A DNA stretch of 64,000 bases from Gordionus sp. m RMFG-2023. Lineage: Eukaryota; Nematomorpha; Gordioida; Chordodea; Parachordodidae. Where the stretch lies: contig NC_088778.1 of assembly GCF_954871325.1 (NCBI RefSeq), positions 186,001-250,000 of the forward strand. Direction: 5' to 3'. Each line of letters starts with the position of its first letter. Position 1 is the first letter of the stretch. The notes under the pieces are model-generated. The model was given only the letters and a program-made list of their open reading frames with translations, was not told where the DNA came from and ran no database searches. This document shows, one piece after another, positions 1 to 10,272 of the stretch. Position numbers and translations under genes: made by a program.

Positions 1-2
1 AA

Positions 3-1290
3 CAGTTTTTTTTTTAAAAAAAAATAATTTAAAACGAAAACGAAATAAAACAGTTTTTTTTAAAAAAAATAAATAATTTAAAAACAAAAACGAAATAAAA
101 CAGTTTTTTTTTAAAAAAAAATAATTTAAAACAAAAACAAAATAAAACAGTTTTTTTTTAAAAAAAAATAATTTAAAACGAAAACGAAATAAAACAGTTT
201 TTTTTAAAAAAAATAAATAATTTAAAAACAAAAACGAAATAAAACAGTTTTTTTTTAAAAAAAAATAATTTAAAACAAAAACAAAATAAAACAGTTTTTT
301 TTTTAAAAAAAAATAATTTAAAACGAAAACGAAATAAAACAGTTTTTTTTAAAAAAAATAAATAATTTAAAAACAAAAACGAAATAAAACGGTTTTTTTT
401 TAAAAAAAAAATAATTTAAAAACAAAAACGAAATAAAACAGTTTTTTTTTAAAAAAAAATAATTTAAAACAAAAACGAAATAAAACGGTTTTTTTTTTAA
501 AAAAAAATAATTTAAAAACAAAAACGAAATAAAACAGTTTTTTTTTAAAAAAAATAAATAATTTAAAAACAAAAACGAAATAAAACGGTTTTTTTTTTAA
601 AAAAAAATAATTTAAAACAAAAACAAAATAAAACAGTTTTTTTTTAAAAAAAAATAATTTAAAACGAAAACGAAATAAAACAGTTTTTTTTAAAAAAAAT
701 AAATAATTTAAAAACAAAAACGAAATAAAACAGTTTTTTTTTAAAAAAAAAATAATTTAAAACAAAAACAAAATAAAACAGTTTTTTTTTAAAAAAAAAT
801 AATTTAAAACGAAAACGAAATAAAACAGTTTTTTTTAAAAAAAAATAAATAATTTAAAAACAAAAACGAAATAAAACAGTTTTTTTTTAAAAAAAAATAA
901 TTTAAAACAAAAACAAAATAAAACAGTTTTTTTTTTAAAAAAAAATAATTTAAAACGAAAACGAAATAAAACAGTTTTTTTTAAAAAAAATAAATAATTT
1001 AAAAACAAAAACGAAATAAAACAGTTTTTTTTTAAAAAAAAATAATTTAAAACAAAAACAAAATAAAACAGTTTTTTTTTAAAAAAAAATAATTTAAAAC
1101 GAAAACGAAATAAAACAGTTTTTTTTAAAAAAAATAAATAATTTAAAAACAAAAACGAAATAAAACAGTTTTTTTTTAAAAAAAAAATAATTTAAAACAA
1201 AAACAAAATAAAACAGTTTTTTTTTAAAAAAAAATAATTTAAAACGAAAACGAAATAAAACAGTTTTTTTTTAAAAAAAAAATAATTTAA
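3..1290. repeat. AT-rich satellite, 48-bp monomer in 145-bp trimer
   Basis: Tandem units begin CAG(T)8-10(A)8-9 and are about 47-50 bp long. Three variants alternate: A ends with two CGAAA blocks; B has an extra AAAT in front of AATTTAAAAAC; C has CAAAAACAAAAT. A starts at 3, 148 and 292, B at 51, 195 and 340, so the higher-order period is about 145 bp. The order is disturbed at about 390-600, where CGG replaces CAG in some units, then resumes to about 1270. Every unit carries a T-run directly followed by an A-run. Open frames here are artefacts of composition. The array begins before base 1. Confidence 0.95.
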
Positions 1291-1346
1291 AACGAAAAAT
1301 TCTGTTTAAAAGATAATTATTATTTTTCGCATCAACATTTTCTTAC

Positions 1347-1418
1347 AATTTCGGCAAGGTTAGAATATATGGAGGGTAAAGGTGGCGGCGGTTGAAGCGG
1401 CGGACTTTCGTAGACTAC
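1347..1418 (-). CDS. exon: proline-rich linker after SH3
   Basis: 24 codons between a TTAG acceptor and a consensus GTAAGA donor. It encodes VVYESPPLQPPPPLPSIYSN and a short tail. It is far richer in GC than its surroundings. The satellite array lies in the intron (or flank) that follows. Confidence 0.7.
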
Positions 1419-4400
1419 CTAAGGCAAGCGGAAAAAAATGATTTAGGCGTATATACACAATATATATATTCGATTAATCTATATATACATCTATATAGAA
1501 TTAAAATTGCAAACAACGTTGATGAGAAGTAATTTGCACAAGACATTTAAAAAACTTAAAGAGGCTTATTTTAATAATATAATGTAGGTTCGATTATTGA
1601 TAAAATAATTTTTTTTATTAAACGGATGTATTAATTGTCGAAACAGCTGATCGATCATATTTATTGTATTAAATAGGTCAGTGAAGTTGCCAACCCATTC
1701 CCCATCCCCACTTTTGGATTTTCTATTGATTTACTTTTTATTAGAAGAGAAGAGAAGAGAAGAGAAGAGAAGAGAAGAGAAGAGAAGAGAAGAGAAGAGA
1801 AGAGAAGAGAAGAGAAGAGAAGAGAAGAGAAGAGAAGAGAAGAGAAGAGAAGAGAAGAGAAGAGAAGAGAAGAGAAGAGAAGAGAAGAGAAGAGAAGAGA
1901 AGAGAAGAGAAGAGAAGAGACCGCCAAAAACTTTGAAAGCGAATATCCCAAAAAATGATAACGGTACAAATGGATCAAGTTTTGAAAATTTGAAAAATGC
2001 CAAAAATTACAATATGGCGGTTGGAGGGTTGGGGGAGGGGGTAACTTGGCGCTATAATTTAAATTTAAAATTTGGATTCGGGAAATAAATAATTGGGACA
2101 AAAAATTATTTCGAAGCGTCATTTAGGAAGATAAAATATCGTTATAAGTTCAAAAAATTTTAATTTTTTATTTTATGGCGCCAAGACTTTAAAATTCCGG
2201 GAAACGGGTAATGAATGGCACAAATCAAGTTGAAAATGAGTACAAATCATTCTCTAATATTCCCCCATTTTGTTTCTTTAAATATCTCGAAAAGGTATGA
2301 TCAAAAATCTCGATACAAATATACGTCCAATATAGGGACCACTAAAAAATCCAAAATGGTGGAGTCAAATTCACGTGACCTAAAAGAAATTGAGATTCGT
2401 AAATTTTTATTTTTTTAATATTCTACATGAGCCGGAAAGCAAATTAATATTATTCCTTAGTTTTCTTTCATTCTTTCAATCTTTAATTTCCTTCTTCCAT
2501 TTTACCGAATAAAAATATTATTTTTTTTACTTCTAGATATGACTGAGGTATCAGGCCACACTTGCCGTACTTGTTCCTTGCTTCCCACCATCCTTCCCCG
2601 ATATCCTTGGAATTCGTGAAATAATAATACATTCTTATTTAGAGTTAATCGATTTGGTTTTTAATTTTTTTTTTGAATAAAATGAATGGAAAATAGTCCT
2701 AAAAAACTGGTAGATTGATATAAGAGTAATATAATCGAGAATTAGAAAACAAAATTCCGATCAAAATTAGCTTTAATCAAACTTTTAATTATTTTTTAAA
2801 AAAATAATGATAAATATATATATGAAACGGGAAGGGAATCAGGTAAATGATTCAGTGGCACACTAAATTAACCAGAGATAATTTATGCAAATAATTCATA
2901 ATCATTTCCGTTGTTCTCCCTTCCTTTTTCATTTTGTGACAAAAATATAAAATGATGTTTTTTTTTAAAAAAAAATCGGGAAAAAATATTTTTAAAATTT
3001 ATTTTTCATTCGTTAAATTTATGTGTCAAAATATAATTTTATATTTTAGTTAATAATTTCATTGGGTTTTAGGATATTTTATACGAAAATAAATATCCGA
3101 GAAAAACTGGTAAGAAACCGTTTTATTATTTAAAAATATATATATCCGAGACCTACAGGTCCGGCCCTAAGTCCGGGCAGGACCTAAAAAACCGGGCCGG
3201 CGTATATTTTAAAACCGAATAATTGAAATCGCCATTATTAGCTATAAAAATCAAAAATTAATAAAATATATTTTAAAAAAATCCGGGCCGGGCCGAAAAA
3301 AATTTAAAATCCGGTCCGAGCCCGGCCGTACAAATGGTACCTCTGCTGGTCTCTGATATATATATATATTATTTTAATTTTTTTTAAAAGATTTAAAAAT
3401 ATACAATTATCTTCTAATGGGGTTTCCTTTCCAAACGATAAATTTAAAAAAAATATGATTTGATGATATAAAGGAGGTTTAGCCAGGAATTTTGATTAAT
3501 CATATAAAAGTATTTTTTTTATTATTAGGATTTATATGATGAATAAATTTATATTTATAAAAAAAAAAATTCAAGTTAATTAAATAAAAATTGTAGTAAA
3601 CTGAATTAAAATTCCAAATAAGACTTCAGGACTAATAGTGCGCATAAATTGAGCATTTACGTTTTGTCGTAATTTTTTAATGAGGAAAAAACGTAACGCA
3701 TCCCTTGTTTAAATTGAGGTTGCCTTTTTTATTCATATCGTCGATTCAAAATTTTAAATAAATTCTAAAAAAAAAGATTTCTCTTTAAAAAATTATATTA
3801 TCGTCTGCCTTCTTATTTCTTTAATTTCGAAATATTCCATTATTAGGATAATAAGTAAGTTATTTATATTATACATTTTATATAATATTACAGAACGAAG
3901 AATAAAAAAAAAGTAATGAAGCAAACCTATTCGCGTTTTTTTAAATGGTTGCTAACGACAAACGTTAATTTTACAAATTTGCACTAGGCCATTTGAAATG
4001 CCTTGTTTGCGCTTGCAACGAAGCGTTTGAAACGCTCATGTGCGCACTATAAGAAATATATTACTATTTAGAATAATTTGAAAAATAAGTACAAGTTAAT
4101 AATTTTTTCAAAACGGTTATAATTCAAAGTTATTGGAAGAAATTATTTTTATACAAATCTAATTAGTCAAAGGTCTACAATAAGTGGACCTGTAGACCTC
4201 TAATTATGGCAATAATAATGCTTCCGCCCCCCCCCTTAGCATAGAACAAGTTCAGAATTTAGAAATAGTTATATAAGACCTATCATTTTGCCCTTTTCTT
4301 CCACCATTAGTTACGAGGAATGAAATAACCAAGACGTCTTATTACTATTCTTATGATAAGCGATTATTCCAAAAGCATTCTATTTGGGTGGATATTCCTA

Positions 4401-7400
4401 TGAAAAATAAAGGCAAGAATCTATCTCAGATACCTACACAAACCAAGTTGGGCCCAGAGGCCCCTTCGGCGCGGCGCGCGGTGGTACGAGTCAATTGCGT
4501 CATCAAAATCTCTATGGTTACATCAGGACTTTCTTAGTCATATAGTCAGCATCCATTTTATAATTGACTCATTTTTATTTTGGGAGGTTTTGGCGCCTTA
4601 GGGGGATCTAGACTCTAGAGGGCTCTGATTGGCCCAACCGTCGAGAACTTCAGGATGAACCGGATTTTAATTCCGATTGGTGTGCGTGGGGCGAGTAAAG
4701 GGACAAATTTAGACTCATACAAGTCTCTGATTTATCTATCAAATAAACATACACTTCAATAATGTTTAGATGTACCGCTCAGATTGAATATAAAAAAAAA
4801 GTAACTTTTTTTTACAATTATTGTAATTAAATATAAATAAATGTAATTAATCGTTATTTACTTTTAAGAAGACCATGTGATTTAATATTTTATCTGGCAA
4901 GATACTTATCAGATCAGTAAGATAGATTCAATTTTATTTTTGGATGTTAAACATAAAATATAATTAAATTATCTAAATTGTATTATTATTATTTAATTTT
5001 AAAACAAAAAATACGTTAATATCCATTTTTAAATCAAAAGTATTTTTATTGATATATTATTTTACTCATAGGTAAAAATTTTCAAAGTCTGACTAAGTGA
5101 TCATATAAAAACTAAAATTAAGGTGTAATAAAAACAAAATGGCTCCAGCTTTATTGAGGAAATAAATAAAAAATATTATTTTTAAACCATGGCTGACATC
5201 CTGTCTAAAATATTGCTATAGATTATAACACTAAATTTTCTCTGCTTGATATTTTTATGATTTTTTTTATGATACAAATTTAAATATCAAACAGTTATTT
5301 TAATACATAATTTTTGTAAATATGCAGAATTCCAACATCGGCTCCAGCCCAGAATATGAATATGGGATGAAGGCTTCGTGATTGACGTTTCAGTGTTGAG
5401 GATCTGTAGTATAAATCAGGTTATTATTATGGTATTCATGGATTATATTGCTCTTTATAATGACTGCAATATTTAAAAAATATGTGAGAATTCTATATCT
5501 TTTAACATTACACAGTTTTAGAATGCCGTTAAAGAAGTGAGCCAAGACGAGGGCTTAAGATAGTGCCAGAATAGAAGGGGCCCAATCCTATCGTTTATTT
5601 TGGCATTCTTTGTAATGCCACCAAACTTGGGAATTTTTTTGCTAGAAATTTAATTTGCACTTTTTCGGTAATATAATTCTCAGCTTCCAGCTTATTTTTC
5701 ATATTTGGCAAATCTGGCCGAAATAATTATGATTGATTCGGATAATCATTAGAGATGCTAAATTATCTATCAGTAAATGTAGTAGAAACGTGAAAAGTAT
5801 TAAAACTAGCTATCTTAATGTTGGGCATGTATAAAATAAATCAAATACATGAATTGTTACATTCCGTTTCTTCTAGAACCTATTACTTTTTTTGAAGAAT
5901 GCCAGAATTTATTTTCCAAATAGAGGCAAATAAAAATTATTCAAAATTCTAATCTTCCTTTTAGCATATAAATATATCTTTGAAGAGGATTGTTTTGTCG
6001 ACATTAAAATTGAGTGGTGATGGCAAGTATGAACTTGCATATAATTTAAAATTAATTTAGAGGCATAAGGAAAATAAATAGATTTAGGGCCTGGTCATGC
6101 CTGGACCAATTCTTTATAAATGGTAATACATTACATTTAAGATATTTCAGCTCTATAAGATTATTTCATTCTTCACTATAAAATATTTATCATCCTGATT
6201 TTTTTAAATTTAGAGTATAATTTTGATATCCAATCAACCAAAAAAAGGTAGAAAAATATAATATATATAACAATAATATTTTTTGGGCAATTGGCTAGGC
6301 CTCTATTTCATTGACTATATTATAGTATTATATTAAAATGCAATGTTTCAAATCATTCTGAACCAGATTATATTGATATTTGATGCTACTATTTACTTGG
6401 ATAAAGAAATAGAAATAATTTAAATTATTTTAAAAAAATTGTTGCTAATGATTGCAATACCTTTAATTAAATTTTTTGAATGTTATAAAACTGTATTAAA
6501 TAAATATGTTTAGCCAAGGGGGTTGTAAAAATTTATAAAAAAAAAGATTCTATACTTCCTAAACTACTTCTCAAATGAATACAAATTAGAGGTATAAATG
6601 GTAAATTTTTTAGCCTAACCTAGTGCTTTTGGAATTTCGTTTTTTCCCACCTATATTTACAGCCAAACTGATCCTGTCCAGTTAATTTAAATACAAAGCC
6701 TAACAAATATTAAATGGTCAAATTTTAGTAACAGCTGGCCAAATATTATATCCAAAAAAAATTACCCAAGTGTTTTTGCTCATATATGGCAGAAAGGTTT
6801 AGGCATCTATTACCAAAATCTCAGGGCCTGCAAAAGTAGTAAACACCTAAATAAGTAACTATTTATAATATTGAAGAGTGGTTAAATTAAAAAATGTATT
6901 TTTATGAATTATAGGTTTTAAATAATATCAGCATTTATTTATAATCCAGCTCAATAATTTTATGCCCAGCCTGTAAATTTTTTTTCCCACCCTGGCCTAA
7001 ATGAAATTTTTTCAGATGTTACCCAGCCTGGCCCATCCATGTTATATTGGAGATTTCTTATTTATAAAATCTTTACAAAATATTTAAAAAATAAAAATTA
7101 ATACATTTTTTTTAAATAATTAATATGATATTTTTTTTAATTTAATTTTTAAACCAAATTTATACATAAAAGTATAGCCCAATCAATAGCATGTAATAAG
7201 AAATCTTAAAATCCTGTCAATAAAATATGACACATAAAAGTCATACTTGCTCAGGAAAGTTTTGGATACACTTACAATGACAACAAATAAATATTTATTG
7301 TATTGTAAAGCAATTATTTTTATAATCATGATACAAATGTGATATAAATACTGACAGTTTATCACCATAAATTATAAAAAATAAATAAAATATTAAATTT

Positions 7401-7526
7401 TATTCTTATATAAATCTAAAATTAAAAATAATAAAAGATTACTTGTCTTATTATAGTAAGAATTTCACCAGATTTGGATGTTAACTCACCTGGATGCTGC
7501 GCCTCAAAATCATATAAACATTTGGC
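1347..7526 (-). CDS. SNX9/SNX18/SNX33 (Sh3px1)-type gene, SH3 part, incomplete
   Basis: Three exons are visible: 7443-7526, 2531-2605 and 1347-1418. All join in phase 0. Together they encode a complete SH3 domain (CLYDFEAQ, then GELTSKSGEI, then GEGWWEARN, then GLIPQSYLE) followed by a proline-rich stretch, ESPPLQPPPPLPSIYS. The GEGWWE and G-L-x-P-x-x-Y-x-E pattern, with a proline-rich linker straight after the SH3, is the layout of sorting nexin 9-family proteins, which bind dynamin and bend membranes in endocytosis through later PX and BAR domains. The PX-BAR part should lie beyond base 1. The first exon, which would need only a few codons, was not found above 7526. Another SH3 protein is possible, because PX/BAR sequence is not in the window. 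Confidence 0.75.
1743..1920. repeat. (AGAGA)n microsatellite, about 36 copies
   Basis: An almost perfect pentanucleotide tract, purine on the plus strand. The open frames through it (EEKRR or SLLFS repeats) are composition artefacts. A sister tract of the same unit lies at 20491-20641. Confidence 0.97.
2531..2605 (-). CDS. exon: C-terminal half of SH3 domain
   Basis: 25 codons between an AAG acceptor and a GTAAAA donor. It encodes DIGEGWWEARNKYGK, then CGLIPQSYLE. It holds the conserved Trp pair and the Pro and Tyr of the ligand-binding face. Phase 0 matches the exon at 7443-7526. Confidence 0.85.
3146..3355. mobile_element. hAT-like miniature element, CAGAGAcc-CTGCAG family, copy A
   Basis: 210 bp with CCGGGCC-rich ends. 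The left end CCGAGACCTACAGG is the inverse of the right end CCTCTGCTGGTCTCTG, with mismatches. Flanked by ATATATAT on both sides; the match is perfect, but the motif is low in complexity. Related copies are at 9134-9381 and 30486-30618. Confidence 0.7.
4440..4700. promoter_or_regulatory. GC-rich island with CCAAT-box and GGCGCC motifs
   Basis: About 260 bp of GC-rich DNA in an AT-rich intron. It contains a CG-dense run near 4465-4485, TTTTGGCGCC at about 4588 (E2F-like), inverted CCAAT boxes at about 4628 and 4675, and TGCGTGGGGCG just after. The minus-strand orientation of the CCAAT boxes would fit an internal promoter of the SH3 gene. The function is inferred. Confidence 0.35.
7443..7526 (-). 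CDS. exon: N-terminal half of SH3 domain
   Basis: 28 codons between an AAG acceptor and a GTAATC donor, phase 0 at both ends. It carries the ALYDF-type motif (CLYDFEAQHPGEL) and the n-Src-side strand (GEILTIIRQ). A GTGAGT inside the exon looks like a strong donor, but reading through it completes the SH3 sequence. Confidence 0.8.
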
Positions 7527-8449
7527 CTTATATTGTTCCAAATTAAATTACATTATATTACATGGAATATTATACAGATATTCAATAATATTATGTATCA
7601 TATCAAAAGTCACCTGAATCTGTGTCATGAATTTATTTTAACCATATGGTACATTTTAACAATGAATGTCAGTCACGCCTTATTTTTGGCTATATCATGA
7701 CCTACAAATTTATGAAATCGACAATGATTAGACAATATTCTGATTATAGTTTTAGAATGCATAAATATTTAGATATATATATAGACAAATATAATTTTTA
7801 CTTGAAATTTGATATTAGGATGTTATTTCGGGCACTAAATTTTATGAGCTCAAAATTTAATTAAAAAAGGATGTAAAGATTAAGCCAGTATTAAATTCAA
7901 TACAATATAAATATGTTTTCGTTGATTTTGTTGTTATATACCTCTTTTAATTAATATATTTTGTATATTACATCTAAAAAATATTTTTTTTTTTTTAAAT
8001 TTAATTTAGATTTTTTGTAATATATATATATATATTTTTTCTTTTGTCTTTTTAATATGTATATTATTTAAGATTTTATTCTTAATTTTCTTTATAACTT
8101 TCAAAACTTATTACCTTCTCTATTGTGTTTAAAAATGATCATATTAAGATTAAAAATTTATATTTATAAATAAGATATTTAGATAATGTCATTCAAGGTT
8201 AATTTCTTTCAGGTGAATCATAATTTCATGTATATTTATCTTGATATGATTCAATTGTGTAATTGTTTTATGAGAAAAGGACACATTCATGTCCAGTTTC
8301 TAGTATTAAATGACACGCTATATAAATATTACCTTATTAACAATATTTTTTGGTGAGAAAATGACTAACAAGTATATTGACCGATTGTTACAGGAAACAT
8401 ATATTTTTATAAAATTTTAAATATAAATTACATTATACCAATATAATAG
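7527..8449. other. AT-rich spacer or first intron, nothing recognised
   Basis: Low-complexity AT-rich sequence between the first visible SH3 exon and the long hAT element. No exon or promoter is supported. The start exon of the SH3 gene must lie here or further up. Confidence 0.5.
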
Positions 8450-9133
8450 AATAGATTCATAGGCGTAGCCAGGGGGGGCAAACGTACATTTTTCTCCCCT
8501 TCAGAAATTTATCACTTTTTGTAAATATCATTTTTAGCTAATAAAAAATATCCCCCTTAGTCCTACCCCCACTCCCTGACCCTCAAATATGTATGATATC
8601 TTAAATAATAATTTAAAAGAAAGAATGTAAAGTTGATATTTTTTTATAAAACTATTCATCATAATTTTTTTAAGAAATATTATTGTTATTTAAAAATATC
8701 AAGCATAAATTTATTAGGACTAATAACTTTTTCTAATACATAATTTTAAATTATATGAATTATAAAAAAATTATATATATAAACCGGCACATAAAAAACT
8801 ATAAAATAAATGTGAATTAAAAAATATAAAGTGAATATAACCACCATATGAATCACTTAAATGACCCAAAATAGAAATTTACATTTTTTGAGCCTTTAAA
8901 ATTTATATATAAAGTAAAAATTTTTAATGTTGGAAATATAAATATTAATACGCAAAAAATTTTTAGGAATAATTGTATTTTTTATTATATTTACAGTGTA
9001 AATTCCAATCTTCGTTGGAATTGAGCTAATTTTTCAATTACTCATCCTTGCTTGGCGTCAAATGCTTATAAATATTTAAAAGATCCAAACCATTCAATCC
9101 ACTTTCAGAAGTTGTACTTCTTAGGTATGTTTT

Positions 9134-9381
9134 CAGAGAACTGCAGGCCCGGTTCCCGGGTCGGACCGTATTTTAATTTTTTAAATACACCCGTGCCGGG
9201 CCTTATTTTTTTTTAAAAAAATTATCCGGGCTCGGCTACATATTTTAAAACCAAATATTTGAAATTAGCTATAAAAATCAAAAATAATATAATTTCTTTA
9301 AAAAAAACCCCGGGCCGGGCCCAAAAAATATTGAAAAAAAATCAGGCCGTGCCCTGCAAATTATATTTCTGCAGGGCTCTG
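9134..9381. mobile_element. hAT-like miniature element, CAGAGA family, copy B (nested)
   Basis: 248 bp. The left end CAGAGAACTGCAGGCCCGG and right end CTGCAGGGCTCTG are inverted. The interior has CCGGGCC blocks joined by T/A runs, as in copy A. It sits inside the longer element. The TSD is not clear. Confidence 0.65.
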
Positions 9382-9945
9382 TTATTCTTCTTAAAAAAGA
9401 GAATGTTCTCTCATAGTTTACTAATGGGAAGAGTTGCTAATATATATAATCATTTTAATACATTGGGAATAAAATCTAAAATGTGTTTGAAATTATACAA
9501 AGCATCCATAGCATTTTTTCGGACTAAATTTTAGTTAATCTTTTAAACATAGTTATTCAGCTAATAAGGCATCAAACAAATATTATTTTTTTTCTATCAC
9601 CATCTGAAAAAGATTGGGAAGGCTTTTTTGGAAGTAATATCTGCAGATTGGTAAGTGCTGCATGATGAATTAAAGCCATTCATTTATTTGGATTATAATT
9701 TTATAATACTTTTCTACTGATCTTATATAAATGTTTTGACGATGAGCTTGCCTTGCTGCAAATCGAGTGAAACAAATATTAAACACATATAGCTCTCCTT
9801 TTGACTCAACGATAACATATAAAATTGAAATTTTTATCAGCTCTAATAAAATGCTCTCCGCTATTCTCATCTTCTTAATCAAGTCAATGTCATGTTTTTG
9901 AAAAGTATTACATAAAATAGTTGTATACCTAAATAATACATTCTA

Positions 9946-10272
9946 ATGAGAAAAAAAATTGAAATAAGTATTGAATCCAATAATTTTCTTGCTTCTGAGG
10001 AAATATTTCTTTCAGGCCATTGTGATATTTCAGAAATAGCATTAATAATCGGTCCTTCTAACTATATAAAAGCTGTTATTGATGGCGGAGACTCCATCTC
10101 GTTGGACAAGCTCGCACTTTCTTTCTCCCTGTTGGACAAGGAGTTCCAGAAAAAATATTATTTGACTAGAAATATGGAAATGGTAGATAAATATTACGCC
10201 ACTAGAAATTTGAAAATAATAGGTAAATATTACGCCAATAAAAACTTGAAATCGAAATTAATTGATAAATAA
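9946..10272 (+). CDS. 108-codon open frame inside hAT element, 12-residue repeats
   Basis: A plus-strand frame from ATG to TAA with codon use less AT-biased than its surroundings (for example the run encoding DGGDSISLDK). Its C-terminal part repeats a 12-residue unit three times: YYLTRNMEMVDK, YYATRNLKIIGK, YYANKNLK. I do not recognise a family. It could be a leftover of the element's own gene, a captured host exon, or chance. It is absent from the 1.2-kb sister element. Confidence 0.35.
   Translation: MRKKIEISIESNNFLASEEIFLSGHCDISEIALIIGPSNYIKAVIDGGDSISLDKLALSFSLLDKEFQKKYYLTRNMEMVDKYYATRNLKIIGKYYANKNLKSKLIDK

Larger units (their letters stand above)
2606..7442 (-). other. 4.8-kb intron splitting the SH3 domain
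   Basis: Mostly AT-rich sequence without coding signal. It holds a GC-rich hAT-like miniature element (3146-3355), a GC-rich island with CCAAT and GGCGCC motifs (4440-4700), and decayed miniature-element sequence around 6720-7030. Confidence 0.7.

Noticed and set aside
173-1152. Phe/Lys-rich frames in the satellite
   Set aside because: Arise from the T-run/A-run satellite unit in a stop-poor frame.
1681-2122. Long frames with EEKRR, SLLFS or FLSF repeats (also at 20489-20674, 15352-15591, 26755-27354, 29691-29882)
   Set aside because: They are translations of pentanucleotide or tetranucleotide microsatellites.
4520-4580. Possible first exon, minus strand (MDADYMTKKVL)
   Set aside because: Short, inside the SH3 intron, no partner exon and no conserved pattern.
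5330-5417. Minus-strand exon-like stretch (STLKRQSRSLHPIF)
   Set aside because: Has an acceptor but lies between the two halves of the SH3 domain, so it cannot belong to the main transcript.
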